A stretch of 30,998 nucleotides of DNA, from contig DHMB01000115.1 in the NCBI GenBank assembly GCA_002405565.1, positions 1 through 30,998 of the forward strand, given 5' to 3'. Below are positions 23,811 to 30,327 of the stretch, one piece after another. This stretch comes from Clostridiales bacterium UBA4653 (GTDB taxonomy: Bacteria; Bacillota; Clostridia; Oscillospirales; CAG-272). Made by a program: the position numbers and the translations under genes. The notes beneath the pieces were generated by a model. It ran no database searches and was not told where the DNA came from. It was given only the letters and a program-made list of their open reading frames with translations. Each line of letters starts with the position of its first letter. Positions within the stretch are counted from its first letter, which is position 1.

Positions 23811-24193
23811 GACTTTTTCGTGAATTTGCGCATTTTAGACGGTCGTACAAGAGGGCAAGGCATGCAAAAAATGCTGTTCCCCTCACTGATATTTTACGCT
23901 TCAAGCCCTGTTTTTATGAACGAAAAAACGTTTTTTATACTTTAGTATAAAACTATTTTTTCAGTTATTATAAGGCTTTTTGCGATTTTCGGGATATCGG
24001 GGTCAAAAAACGGTATCGAAAATATAATAAAGTAAGCGGAGGGACTCCGGGTCTTGTCCGTTTGCGGTATATTATGTAAATATTTGTCATAATATTTTTA
24101 TATTTCCTTGACTAAACACACACGGGATACGGAAAAAATATAATCGGAAAGCGTATCTTTCCAAAGTATCAAAGCAAAGAGAGTGTGAAGAAG
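23811..24193. other. Gene-free gap before mazF with inverted repeats
   Basis: No convincing gene is seen. A 50-codon frame from ATG 23798 lacks a ribosome site and resembles no family. The gap is AT-rich and holds a perfect inverted repeat TTTTATAC/GTATAAAA (23933-23952) with a TTTA loop and a following T run, possibly a weak terminator. It also holds GGAAAG/CTTTCC (24146-24162) right after a TATAAT (24139-24144). A TTGACT at 24108 is 25 bases from that TATAAT, too far for a normal promoter. Tandem TATAAT-like boxes (24023-24028) exist without good -35 partners. The mazF promoter is therefore unsettled. Confidence 0.5.
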
Positions 24194-24613
24194 TTGAATG
24201 TCAAACGAGGAGATATTTATTATGCGGACTTAAGTCCTGTCGTCGGCAGTGAGCAAGGAGGACTGCGCCCTGTATTGATTGTTCAGAATGACATCGGCAA
24301 CAGATACAGCCCGACAGTCATTGCCGCCGCCATAACGAGCCAGATAAGCAAGGCTAAGCTCCCCACGCATATCGACGTTTATGCCGAAACGTTCGGACTT
24401 GCAAGAGATTCGGTCATCCTGCTCGAACAGATACGGACGATTGACAAACGTCGACTCAGAGAAAAAATGGGACACCTTGACGATTTACTTATGCAAAGGG
24501 TCAATGACGCGATAAGCGTGAGCTTCGGTCTCGGCGCAGGATATGCCCCGCCCGCAGAGAATGAGCAAGCCGCCCTTCCCGACGCGGAAAGCATACCCGC
24601 AGTTACCGCATAA
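24194..24613 (+). CDS. mazF: MazF/PemK-family endoribonuclease toxin
   Basis: A 139-residue protein whose first 110 or so residues match Bacillus EndoA: NVKRGDIYYADLSPVVGSEQ, RPVLIVQNDIGNRYSPT, AAITSQISKAKLPTH and DSVILLEQIRTIDKRRL. MazF cuts mRNA at short sites and is held by a MazE-type antitoxin. TTG 24194 is preferred (the Bacillus gene also uses TTG, and AAAGAGAG is well spaced); GTG 24185 would add three residues. No antitoxin gene is visible upstream or downstream. A tail of about 25 residues rich in Ala, Pro and Glu follows the normal end of the fold. Confidence 0.92.
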   Translation: MNVKRGDIYYADLSPVVGSEQGGLRPVLIVQNDIGNRYSPTVIAAAITSQISKAKLPTHIDVYAETFGLARDSVILLEQIRTIDKRRLREKMGHLDDLLMQRVNDAISVSFGLGAGYAPPAENEQAALPDAESIPAVTA

Positions 24614-24622
24614 TATATTTTC

Positions 24623-24660
24623 ATTTCAAAAACCGGCGCAATCGCGCCGGTTTTTGAAAT
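24623..24660 (+). terminator. Strong hairpin terminator after mazF
   Basis: Two 17-base arms (24623-24639 and 24644-24660) pair perfectly around AATC, with the CCGGCGC/GCGCCGG core flanked by A and T runs. It should work in both directions. Confidence 0.93.
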
Positions 24661-24697
24661 ATTTATAATGAAAATCAATTATTCATAAATTATTTAC

Positions 24698-24726
24698 TTG
24701 AATTATTCAAAGAGTTGCGTTATACT
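24698..24726 (+). promoter_or_regulatory. Sigma-A promoter of yajC with palindrome
   Basis: TTGAAT (24698-24703) and TATACT (24721-24726) are 17 bases apart. The -35 forms half of a palindrome TTGAAT-T-ATTCAA (24698-24710), and AATTATTCA occurs twice (24677-24685, 24701-24709). A regulator may bind there, but none is known. Confidence 0.7.
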
Positions 24727-24764
24727 ATATAAAAATTCAATTTTTGAAAGGGTACTTTTTAATT

Positions 24765-25190
24765 ATGTTTATACTTCTTGACGCAGCAACATCGGCGGCG
24801 GGGACTGACGCAACCGCGACGGGCGGACTTTCCAACTGGCTCTTCTGGGTCATGCTCATAGTCATCGTTGTTGTTTTCTATTTCCTTATCATCAGACCGC
24901 AGAAAAAGCAGGAAAAAGAACAGAACGATATGAAAAATTCGCTCAAGGTCGGCGATGACATAACAACAATCGGCGGCATAGTCGGCAGAGTTGTTAAGAT
25001 TAAAGACGACACGTTCACGATCATCACAAGCAAGGATCGCACACGTATGAGCTTTGCCCGTTTCGCTCTCCGCTCCATAGATTACAGAGCAGGCGAAGCG
25101 TATGACCCCAAAAAGGAATCTGCAAACGCCAAAGCCGAAAAGACGGAAAAGGCTGATGAAAAGTCAACAGATAAAGAGGAAAATAAATAA
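24765..25190 (+). CDS. yajC: Preprotein translocase subunit YajC
   Basis: A 141-residue protein with one transmembrane helix (about 24-45) ending in FYFLIIRPQKKQEKEQ, the YajC hallmark. The cytoplasmic core is LKVGDDITTIGGIVGRVVKIKDDTFTI, followed by a Lys/Glu-rich tail of about 35 residues. YajC is an accessory part of the Sec/SecDF-YidC membrane complex. ATG 24765 was chosen because it gives the usual short N-terminus after GAAAGGG; a TTG at 24744 would overlap that site. secD and secF are not in the window, so yajC is unlinked from them here or they are elsewhere. Confidence 0.93.
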   Translation: MFILLDAATSAAGTDATATGGLSNWLFWVMLIVIVVVFYFLIIRPQKKQEKEQNDMKNSLKVGDDITTIGGIVGRVVKIKDDTFTIITSKDRTRMSFARFALRSIDYRAGEAYDPKKESANAKAEKTEKADEKSTDKEENK

Positions 25191-25248
25191 AAGCATAATT
25201 TGTCCGAGCCGTGCATATGTATAAAACAAAAACGTCTCGGAGGCAATT

Positions 25249-25650
25249 ATGCGTAAATCTGCTGAAAATAATAACATTTTTGCGTGCGTTGTGAAAGGCA
25301 CGCTTTGGGGCATTGCGTGCGGAGCGGTGTCCCTTTTGATTTCCGCCGCAGTCGGACTTTCCCTGCCCGACCCGGAAAAATATTCTGCTCCGCTCGCCCT
25401 TGCGGCGCTGTTCATATCGGCGTTTGTCGGAGCGTTCATCTCCGCAAAAAAATGCGGAGATAACGGCTTGCGTGCAGGACTGTTTTCCGGAGTGCTGTTT
25501 CTTCTCGTGCTCGCGCTCGCCGCGCTCGGCTTCGGAACTTCAATAAAGCCTCTTATGTTCGCGATATGCGCAGCCGTGATACTCGTCACTTCGGCTTTTG
25601 CGGGGATTTCCGGCGCAAGTCAAAAGCCCAGAAAACGCAGAAAATTTTAA
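25249..25650 (+). CDS. TIGR04086-type small membrane protein
   Basis: A 133-residue protein with four hydrophobic helices, GTLWGIACGAVSLLISAAVG near residue 18, and a very basic C-terminus (KPRKRRKF). The pattern and the position just behind yajC fit the TIGR04086 family of Firmicutes, function unknown. CTCGGAGG precedes the ATG; a six-base inverted repeat TCCGAG/CTCGGA (25203-25208 with 25236-25241) overlaps that site. It probably shares the yajC message, which ends at the terminator at 25660. Confidence 0.75.
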   Translation: MRKSAENNNIFACVVKGTLWGIACGAVSLLISAAVGLSLPDPEKYSAPLALAALFISAFVGAFISAKKCGDNGLRAGLFSGVLFLLVLALAALGFGTSIKPLMFAICAAVILVTSAFAGISGASQKPRKRRKF

Positions 25651-25656
25651 TTTACA

Positions 25657-25775
25657 TACAAAAACCGCCCCGAAAAGGGGCGGTTTTTGCTTTGTCCGTC
25701 TGCGAAAAGAAATCTCTTTCAAACCTTGTCATTTTACACTCGGCTCGCAGAGCGGAGCTGACAGTCATTTTTTAC
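25657..25775 (-). ncRNA. Candidate small RNA, about 118 nt
   Basis: The minus-strand promoter at 25810-25782 and the strong terminator at 25688-25660 would frame a transcript of about 118 bases. It could fold a short stem near CTCCGCTCTGCGAG and contains AAAATGAC twice. A 38-codon frame (25768-25652) runs through the terminator and lacks a ribosome site, so translation is unlikely. I do not recognise 6S, SRP, tmRNA or RNase P RNA features. The call rests on the promoter and terminator alone. Confidence 0.4.
25660..25688. terminator. Bidirectional terminator
   Basis: AAAAACCGCCCC (25660-25671) pairs perfectly with GGGGCGGTTTTT (25677-25688) around GAAAA. It ends the yajC operon on the plus strand and, read on the minus strand, ends the transcript expected from the promoter at 25810-25782. 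Confidence 0.93.
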
Positions 25776-25781
25776 GTCTAT

Positions 25782-25810
25782 ATTGTACAATGTTATTCGC
25801 ATTTTGTCAA
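25782..25810 (-). promoter_or_regulatory. Minus-strand sigma-A promoter downstream of the sigma gene
   Basis: TTGACA (25810-25805, perfect) and TACAAT (25787-25782) are separated by 17 bases. It begins ten bases past the stop of the sigma-factor gene and points away from it, towards the terminator at 25688-25660. No gene of normal size lies in between. Confidence 0.65.
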
Positions 25811-25819
25811 TAGATTTTA

Positions 25820-27394
25820 TTAAAATTCCACACGAGCGCCGACGCAGGGGCAAATATTTTCGTCATATTTCAGCCAGCCGTCCGCAATTGCCTGCTCAAG
25901 AACATAGCCACGCTCAAACTGCGCAAGGTCACACGCTACGGAAACAGCCTGCTCGTCGCCGGCAAAATAGTCCGGAAGCTCGTTCTTTACAATCTTCGTC
26001 GAGAACTCAGACGCCGTGCGGAATATTGTTCTTATATCGTTTTCAAGCGCACGGAGAACGTCGTCTGAATAAGAAAGCGAAGCTTCTTTCAGAACAACTA
26101 TGTTCAGAGCGTATTTATCGCCCGCTTTTTTCACATAACCGTATTTTTCAAGCTCCTCAAGCGTCCGGTCTCTTCCCGAGACATCCTCGCCTAGAGCGAG
26201 CTTTTCAAGCGTTTCCGCTTTGTCTGCGCCAAGCGTATCGGGGATTTTGCCGCAAATGCCCTTGTATTTGAATATATACTGCCCGAAGCTGTCTTTGCCG
26301 CCCGAGCCGTTAAATCCGACAAATGCGGGGATTGCGGCGTTCGTTGTCTGATAGCCGCAGATGTCCCATTCGCCGCCGCGCGGGCGCTTTGTATACGACT
26401 TCATATACCTTACGCAGTACCTGTCAAAAAACCTCATTATGAGCGTCCATTTTGCCGTTTCATAATCGACGTATCCTCCGAAGAGTCCGTCGCCGAGCTT
26501 TTCGTGCAGATGATCGACGTACTGCTCCATTTTCGATGTCATCTCACGCGTAATCGTTTCGTTGTATGCGTGGATAGCCTCCTGCGCACTCCTGCTGATT
26601 ATCGGGAACGCCGTATAGTATTTGTCGCCGTCCTTTTTGAGGAATGTTTCCCTGCGCAGAAATTCAAGCTCACATTCCATATAAGGGAGCGAAACGCCGA
26701 GCTCGAGCGAAAGCTGCTCTGCCGTTTCGGGGTTACCGTAAGCCTCGAGGAAGATGTTCTTATAAAGCAGATGACCCATAAGAACGCTCCAGGGCTGACC
26801 GTCAAGCCCGCAGTTTGACATATTCGCAACGAATGATATTTCCTCCGGTTTATAACTTCTGACTCCGAATTCTCTTGCCATATCCATACCTTCTTTCAAA
26901 ATATTACGGGCTCGGAAAAGTCTGCTTTTGATTGTTCCCTCGGCACAGCGGAGACTTTTTGCAATCTCCTTTATGCTCCGGTTTTCCATATAATAAGCAA
27001 GGATAACGTCTCTGTACTCGCCCGCGATGAACGCAAGCTCGCGACGGAGGAGCGAAAGCTGCTCCTTTTCGATGAGCCCGTCCGAAACGTCGGTTGTGTC
27101 CGGCAGGTCGTAATCCGAAATATCGGTACCTGATATTTTCTCGGATCTATCGTGCTTTTCGCTTGCCCAGACGCTATACCTGTTCCTTGCTATCTGCCAT
27201 ACCCACGCGGGGAAGTTTTCGGGGATACTTCTCTCCAGCGCCGAAACAATATTAAAAGAAATATCCTGCGTCAGCTCCTCGGCCTCTTTTCTGTCGCTTG
27301 TTTTTTTGAGACAGAAATAAAACACCTTCTCCATATAGTTTTCGGTGTAATCAAGAATGAGGGCTCTTCCCTTTGAATGTGAATATGTTGCCAT
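25820..27394 (-). CDS. ECF-like sigma-70 factor with large C-terminal extension
   Basis: A 524-residue protein. Residues 10-80 match sigma region 2 (RKEAEELTQDISFNIVSAL, FPAWVWQIARNRY). Residues 112-170 match region 4 with its helix-turn-helix (EYRDVILAYYMENRSIKEIA, then GTIKSRLFRARNIL). A typical ECF factor would end here; about 350 more residues follow. Parts look like winged helices (about 205-265, AEQLSLELGVSLPYMECELE; and one near the end of the extension with GYVKKAGDKYAL); the rest is unrecognised. ATG 27394 is chosen because AAAGGA precedes it. No anti-sigma gene is adjacent. It likely directs RNA polymerase to a small regulon, with the extension sensing a signal or replacing the anti-sigma factor. 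Confidence 0.8.
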   Translation of the reverse strand: MATYSHSKGRALILDYTENYMEKVFYFCLKKTSDRKEAEELTQDISFNIVSALERSIPENFPAWVWQIARNRYSVWASEKHDRSEKISGTDISDYDLPDTTDVSDGLIEKEQLSLLRRELAFIAGEYRDVILAYYMENRSIKEIAKSLRCAEGTIKSRLFRARNILKEGMDMAREFGVRSYKPEEISFVANMSNCGLDGQPWSVLMGHLLYKNIFLEAYGNPETAEQLSLELGVSLPYMECELEFLRRETFLKKDGDKYYTAFPIISRSAQEAIHAYNETITREMTSKMEQYVDHLHEKLGDGLFGGYVDYETAKWTLIMRFFDRYCVRYMKSYTKRPRGGEWDICGYQTTNAAIPAFVGFNGSGGKDSFGQYIFKYKGICGKIPDTLGADKAETLEKLALGEDVSGRDRTLEELEKYGYVKKAGDKYALNIVVLKEASLSYSDDVLRALENDIRTIFRTASEFSTKIVKNELPDYFAGDEQAVSVACDLAQFERGYVLEQAIADGWLKYDENICPCVGARVEF

Positions 27395-27480
27395 AAAACT
27401 TTTCCTTTCTCCGCTTTCGATAAGATAGTGTGCGGATATTTCAAAAGGTTGCAAAAAAAATTTTATTTTTTCACAATTCA

Positions 27481-27509
27481 ATTATACAGCCACCGTCGCG
27501 CCCTGTCAA
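27481..27509 (-). promoter_or_regulatory. Perfect consensus sigma-A promoter of the sigma-factor gene
   Basis: TTGACA (27509-27504) and TATAAT (27486-27481) with a 17-base spacer match consensus at all twelve positions. The start near 27474 gives an AT-rich leader of about 80 bases with a long T run. Confidence 0.88.
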
Positions 27510-27510
27510 C

Positions 27511-27539
27511 AAAAGAAAAGCGGAGGCTTTCGCCTCCGC
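27511..27539 (-). terminator. Terminator after the copper ATPase gene
   Basis: GCGGAGGC (27520-27527) pairs with GCCTCCGC (27532-27539) around a TTTC loop. Read on the minus strand it is followed by TTTTCTTTT, close to the stop at 27551. It also lies just upstream of the sigma-gene promoter. Confidence 0.8.
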
Positions 27540-27550
27540 CGAAGTCTGTT

Positions 27551-27766
27551 TTATTTGCAGTCCGTAACCTTATATCCGGCGTCCGTAACCGCTTTTTTGA
27601 GCTCGCCGCAGTCAACGTCATGAGAAAGAGTGACAGTCGCCGTCTTTTTCTCAAGGTCAACCTCCGCCTTTTCAACTCCGCAGATGGCGGACAGCGCCTG
27701 CTCGACTCTCGCCTTGCAATGACCGCACATCATTCCCTCAACCGTCAGCACCTTTACGATTTTCAT
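27551..27766 (-). CDS. copZ: Possible internally initiated CopZ-like copper chaperone
   Basis: An internal ATG at 27766, in the same frame as copA, is preceded at eight bases by AAAAAGGAGG (27784-27775), a near-perfect Shine-Dalgarno sequence. Translation from it would make 71 residues (MKIVKVLTVEGMMCGHCKAR...), the size and fold of a free CopZ/HMA chaperone with its CxxC. Such chaperones hand Cu(I) to CopA. Whether the internal start is used is unknown; the layout looks like a copA-copZ gene pair that lost the separating stop. Confidence 0.5.
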   Translation of the reverse strand: MKIVKVLTVEGMMCGHCKARVEQALSAICGVEKAEVDLEKKTATVTLSHDVDCGELKKAVTDAGYKVTDCK

Positions 27767-30097
27767 ATTGTTATCCTCCTTTTTGATGTTGCACGCAGCC
27801 TCGCCGGAGATGAAATCCGGTATCGCCGCTTTTTTGTGTTCTCTGTCGCGCCTTGCGTCATAAACGTTGACAAGATTGAGACGCAGGGCGTTTGTAACAA
27901 CGCAGAAGCTTGAAAGGCTCATCGCCGCCGCGCCGATCATCGGGCTGAGCGCAAAGCCTATCGGAATCAGCACTCCCGCCGCTATCGGTATGCCGATGCA
28001 GTTATAGAAGAACGCCCAGAAAAGGTTTTCCTTGATATTCATAAGCGTTTTTCTCGAAAGCCTTATCACCGCCGATACGTCGCAAAGCTCGTTTTTCATC
28101 AGAACTATATCCGCAGAATCTATCGCAACGTCCGTTCCCGCGCCGACAGCTATTCCGACGTCCGCTCTTGTCAGAGCCGGCGCGTCGTTTATTCCGTCGC
28201 CGACCATAGCGACGCTGCCGTGCTCGGAGAGCCGCTTTATAACGGCTTCCTTGCCATCCGGAAGCACGTCGCTTATTACGGCGTCAACCCCGACCTTCTT
28301 TGCAACAGCCGTCGCCGTGCGCTTGTTGTCACCCGTGAGCATAACAGTAACAATGCCCATTTTCTTCAGCTCGGCGATCGCCTTTGCGCTGTCCGGCTTT
28401 ACGGTATCCGCAACGGCTATTATGCCGAGGAGCTTACCGTCCATCGCAAAATAAAGCGGCGTTTTCCCTTCCGATGAGAGCTCCTCGCCCTTGCCGAAAA
28501 GGTCGCCCGCGTCAATCCCGCTTTCGCGCATAAGCGCCGCATTTCCGCCGAGAAGCACCTTCCCGCCGACGTTGCCCCGGACTCCGTGCCCCGGAAGGGC
28601 GGAAAAGCCGTCAACAGCGTTATGAGAAAGCCCGTCAGCCGAGGCTTTTTCCGTTATTGCCTTTGCAAGCGGATGCTCGCTCTTTTCTTCAAGGCTCGCC
28701 GCAACAAGCAGAAGATCGTTTTCGCTTATGCCGCCTGCGGGGATTATATCCGTCACGCGGGGCTTGCCCTCTGTGACAGTTCCCGTTTTGTCAAACGCTA
28801 TATATGATACCTTGCCCGCCGCTTCAAGAGAAGCCGCAGTCTTGAAAAGGATACCGTTCTTTGCGCCCTTGCCGCTGCCCGCCATTATCGCGACGGGCGT
28901 TGCAAGCCCCAGCGCACACGGACAGCTGATGACGAGCACGCTTATCGCTCTCGCAAGCGCAAAGGGTATTCCCTTGCCTATTATCATCCATACTATAAAC
29001 GTGACAGCGGCTATGCCGATGACAGTCGGAACGAAAACTCCGGAAACCTTATCCGCAATTTTTGCAATCGGCGCCTTTGAAGCCGCCGCGTTTTCAACCA
29101 TTTCGATTATCTGCGAAAGGGTCGTCTCGCCGCCGACTCTCGTCGCCTCACAGCGGAGAAAACCGCTCTGGTTTATCGTCGCCGCGCTGACCTTTGATCC
29201 TGCGCTCTTATCGACGGGCAGGCTCTCGCCCGTCAGTGCCGCCTCGTTTACCGCGCTTTCGCCCTCGAGCACAACTCCGTCGCAGGGAATGCTCTCTCCG
29301 GGGCGGACGATGAATATATCTCCCTTTACCATATCATCCGCGGAGATGACGGTTTCTTTCCCGTCCCTGATGACGGTCGCCGTTTTCGGCGAAAGCTCCA
29401 TAAGCGATCTGATCGCGCTCGTCGTTTTGCCCTTGCTGTGTGCCTCCAGCATTTTGCCGACGGTTATCAGCGTCAGTATCATCGCTGCAGACTCAAAATA
29501 CATCCCGTGCAGAAGCGAATGGAGCGCTTCCATATCGGTCGTCACGCACATTTTATAAAGCAACGCAAGGCTGTATATAAACGCCGCCGCACTGCCCATT
29601 GAAACAAGCGTGTCCATATTCGGCGCGCCGTGAAGAAGTCCCTTTGTGCCGCTGATGAAGAATTTCTGATTTATTATCATGACAGCCGCCGTCAGCACCA
29701 GCTCCGTTACGGCGAGGACAAGGTGATTTTCCATAAACGAAGGAATCCGCCAGCCCCACATAACGTGTCCCATCGATATATACATCAAAGGAATGAGCAG
29801 GCACAGCGACGCTATAAGCCTGAAAAGTACGGCCCGGGCTTCCGCCCCGTCGTCAACCGGCTCCGCCCGTTTCTTTTTGCCGTCGGCGGAGAAAACGCTT
29901 GCCCCATAGCCCGCGGAGGAAACCGCAGAGCATATTTTTTCATCCGTTGCGGGAGCGTCATAGGTGACGGTCATCGAATTTGTCAGAAGACTGACAGAAA
30001 CCTCTTTGACCCCTTCGACCCCGCGCACAGCCTTTTCAACGTGAGCTGAGCACGCGGCGCATGTCATTCCCGAAACGGAAAATTTTTTGTCTTGCAT
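27551..30097 (-). CDS. copA: Copper-translocating P1B ATPase CopA fused to a CopZ-like domain
   Basis: An 848-residue P-type ATPase that exports Cu(I) at the cost of ATP. In order: an N-terminal metal-binding domain with GMTCAAC (C13, C16); membrane helices; TGES; the CPC metal site in VLVISCPCALGLATP; DKTGT with the phosphorylated Asp436; SEHPLA; GDGINDAPAL; and a last helix SLSSFCVVTNALRLN. Family members usually stop near residue 755. Here a linker and a second metal-binding domain (778-848) with GMMCGHC (C791, C794) follow in frame. The linker codes a full ribosome site, so the domain may also be made alone. The start follows AAAGGAAAGG. Confidence 0.95.
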   Translation of the reverse strand: MQDKKFSVSGMTCAACSAHVEKAVRGVEGVKEVSVSLLTNSMTVTYDAPATDEKICSAVSSAGYGASVFSADGKKKRAEPVDDGAEARAVLFRLIASLCLLIPLMYISMGHVMWGWRIPSFMENHLVLAVTELVLTAAVMIINQKFFISGTKGLLHGAPNMDTLVSMGSAAAFIYSLALLYKMCVTTDMEALHSLLHGMYFESAAMILTLITVGKMLEAHSKGKTTSAIRSLMELSPKTATVIRDGKETVISADDMVKGDIFIVRPGESIPCDGVVLEGESAVNEAALTGESLPVDKSAGSKVSAATINQSGFLRCEATRVGGETTLSQIIEMVENAAASKAPIAKIADKVSGVFVPTVIGIAAVTFIVWMIIGKGIPFALARAISVLVISCPCALGLATPVAIMAGSGKGAKNGILFKTAASLEAAGKVSYIAFDKTGTVTEGKPRVTDIIPAGGISENDLLLVAASLEEKSEHPLAKAITEKASADGLSHNAVDGFSALPGHGVRGNVGGKVLLGGNAALMRESGIDAGDLFGKGEELSSEGKTPLYFAMDGKLLGIIAVADTVKPDSAKAIAELKKMGIVTVMLTGDNKRTATAVAKKVGVDAVISDVLPDGKEAVIKRLSEHGSVAMVGDGINDAPALTRADVGIAVGAGTDVAIDSADIVLMKNELCDVSAVIRLSRKTLMNIKENLFWAFFYNCIGIPIAAGVLIPIGFALSPMIGAAAMSLSSFCVVTNALRLNLVNVYDARRDREHKKAAIPDFISGEAACNIKKEDNNMKIVKVLTVEGMMCGHCKARVEQALSAICGVEKAEVDLEKKTATVTLSHDVDCGELKKAVTDAGYKVTDCK

Positions 30098-30135
30098 AAT
30101 ACCATCCTTTCCTTTTTTCGTTTGAATTCAAGGTT

Positions 30136-30164
30136 ATTATATACCCCGATTTTTTATTTATCAA
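30136..30164 (-). promoter_or_regulatory. Sigma-A promoter of copA
   Basis: TTGATA (30164-30159) and TATAAT (30141-30136) are 17 bases apart on the minus strand. GGGGTAT just before the -10 resembles one half of a CsoR-type copper operator, but the matching half is not evident. Confidence 0.78.
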
Positions 30165-30268
30165 TAGAAAATGTTACAAAAACAGAAAATTTACATTTTC
30201 GTGTCGAAATCAGCGCGTGCAAATCGAAAAATCCGTTATTTCAATTGCGATTTGGGGATAATGCCGAC

Positions 30269-30297
30269 TTGAATTTTCCCGCGCGATGTGATATATT
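30269..30297 (+). promoter_or_regulatory. Sigma-A promoter of the flavoprotein gene
   Basis: TTGAAT (30269-30274) and TATATT (30292-30297) are 17 bases apart, giving a start near 30304 and a short leader. It diverges from the copA promoter across about 100 bases with no other visible feature. Confidence 0.7.
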
Positions 30298-30327
30298 ACT
30301 TTTATAATTCCTTTCCGGAGGATAAAA

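Noticed and set aside
23756..23950. Small plus-strand frame (about 50-64 codons) upstream of mazF as a possible antitoxin
   Set aside because: It has no ribosome site, is strongly basic where MazE-type antitoxins are usually acidic at the toxin-binding end, overlaps the pcp promoter and resembles no known family.
24108..24144. TTGACT and TATAAT as a mazF promoter
   Set aside because: The spacer is 25 bases, well outside the 16-18 usual for sigma-A, so only the separate boxes are reported.
25652..25768. 38-codon minus-strand frame as a small protein
   Set aside because: It runs through the strong terminator and has no ribosome site. The transcript is better seen as a candidate noncoding RNA.
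28728..29558. 276-codon plus-strand open frame opposite the copper ATPase
   Set aside because: The opposite frame carries all P1B ATPase motifs. Long shadow frames are expected against a GC-skewed membrane protein gene, and no ribosome site precedes it.
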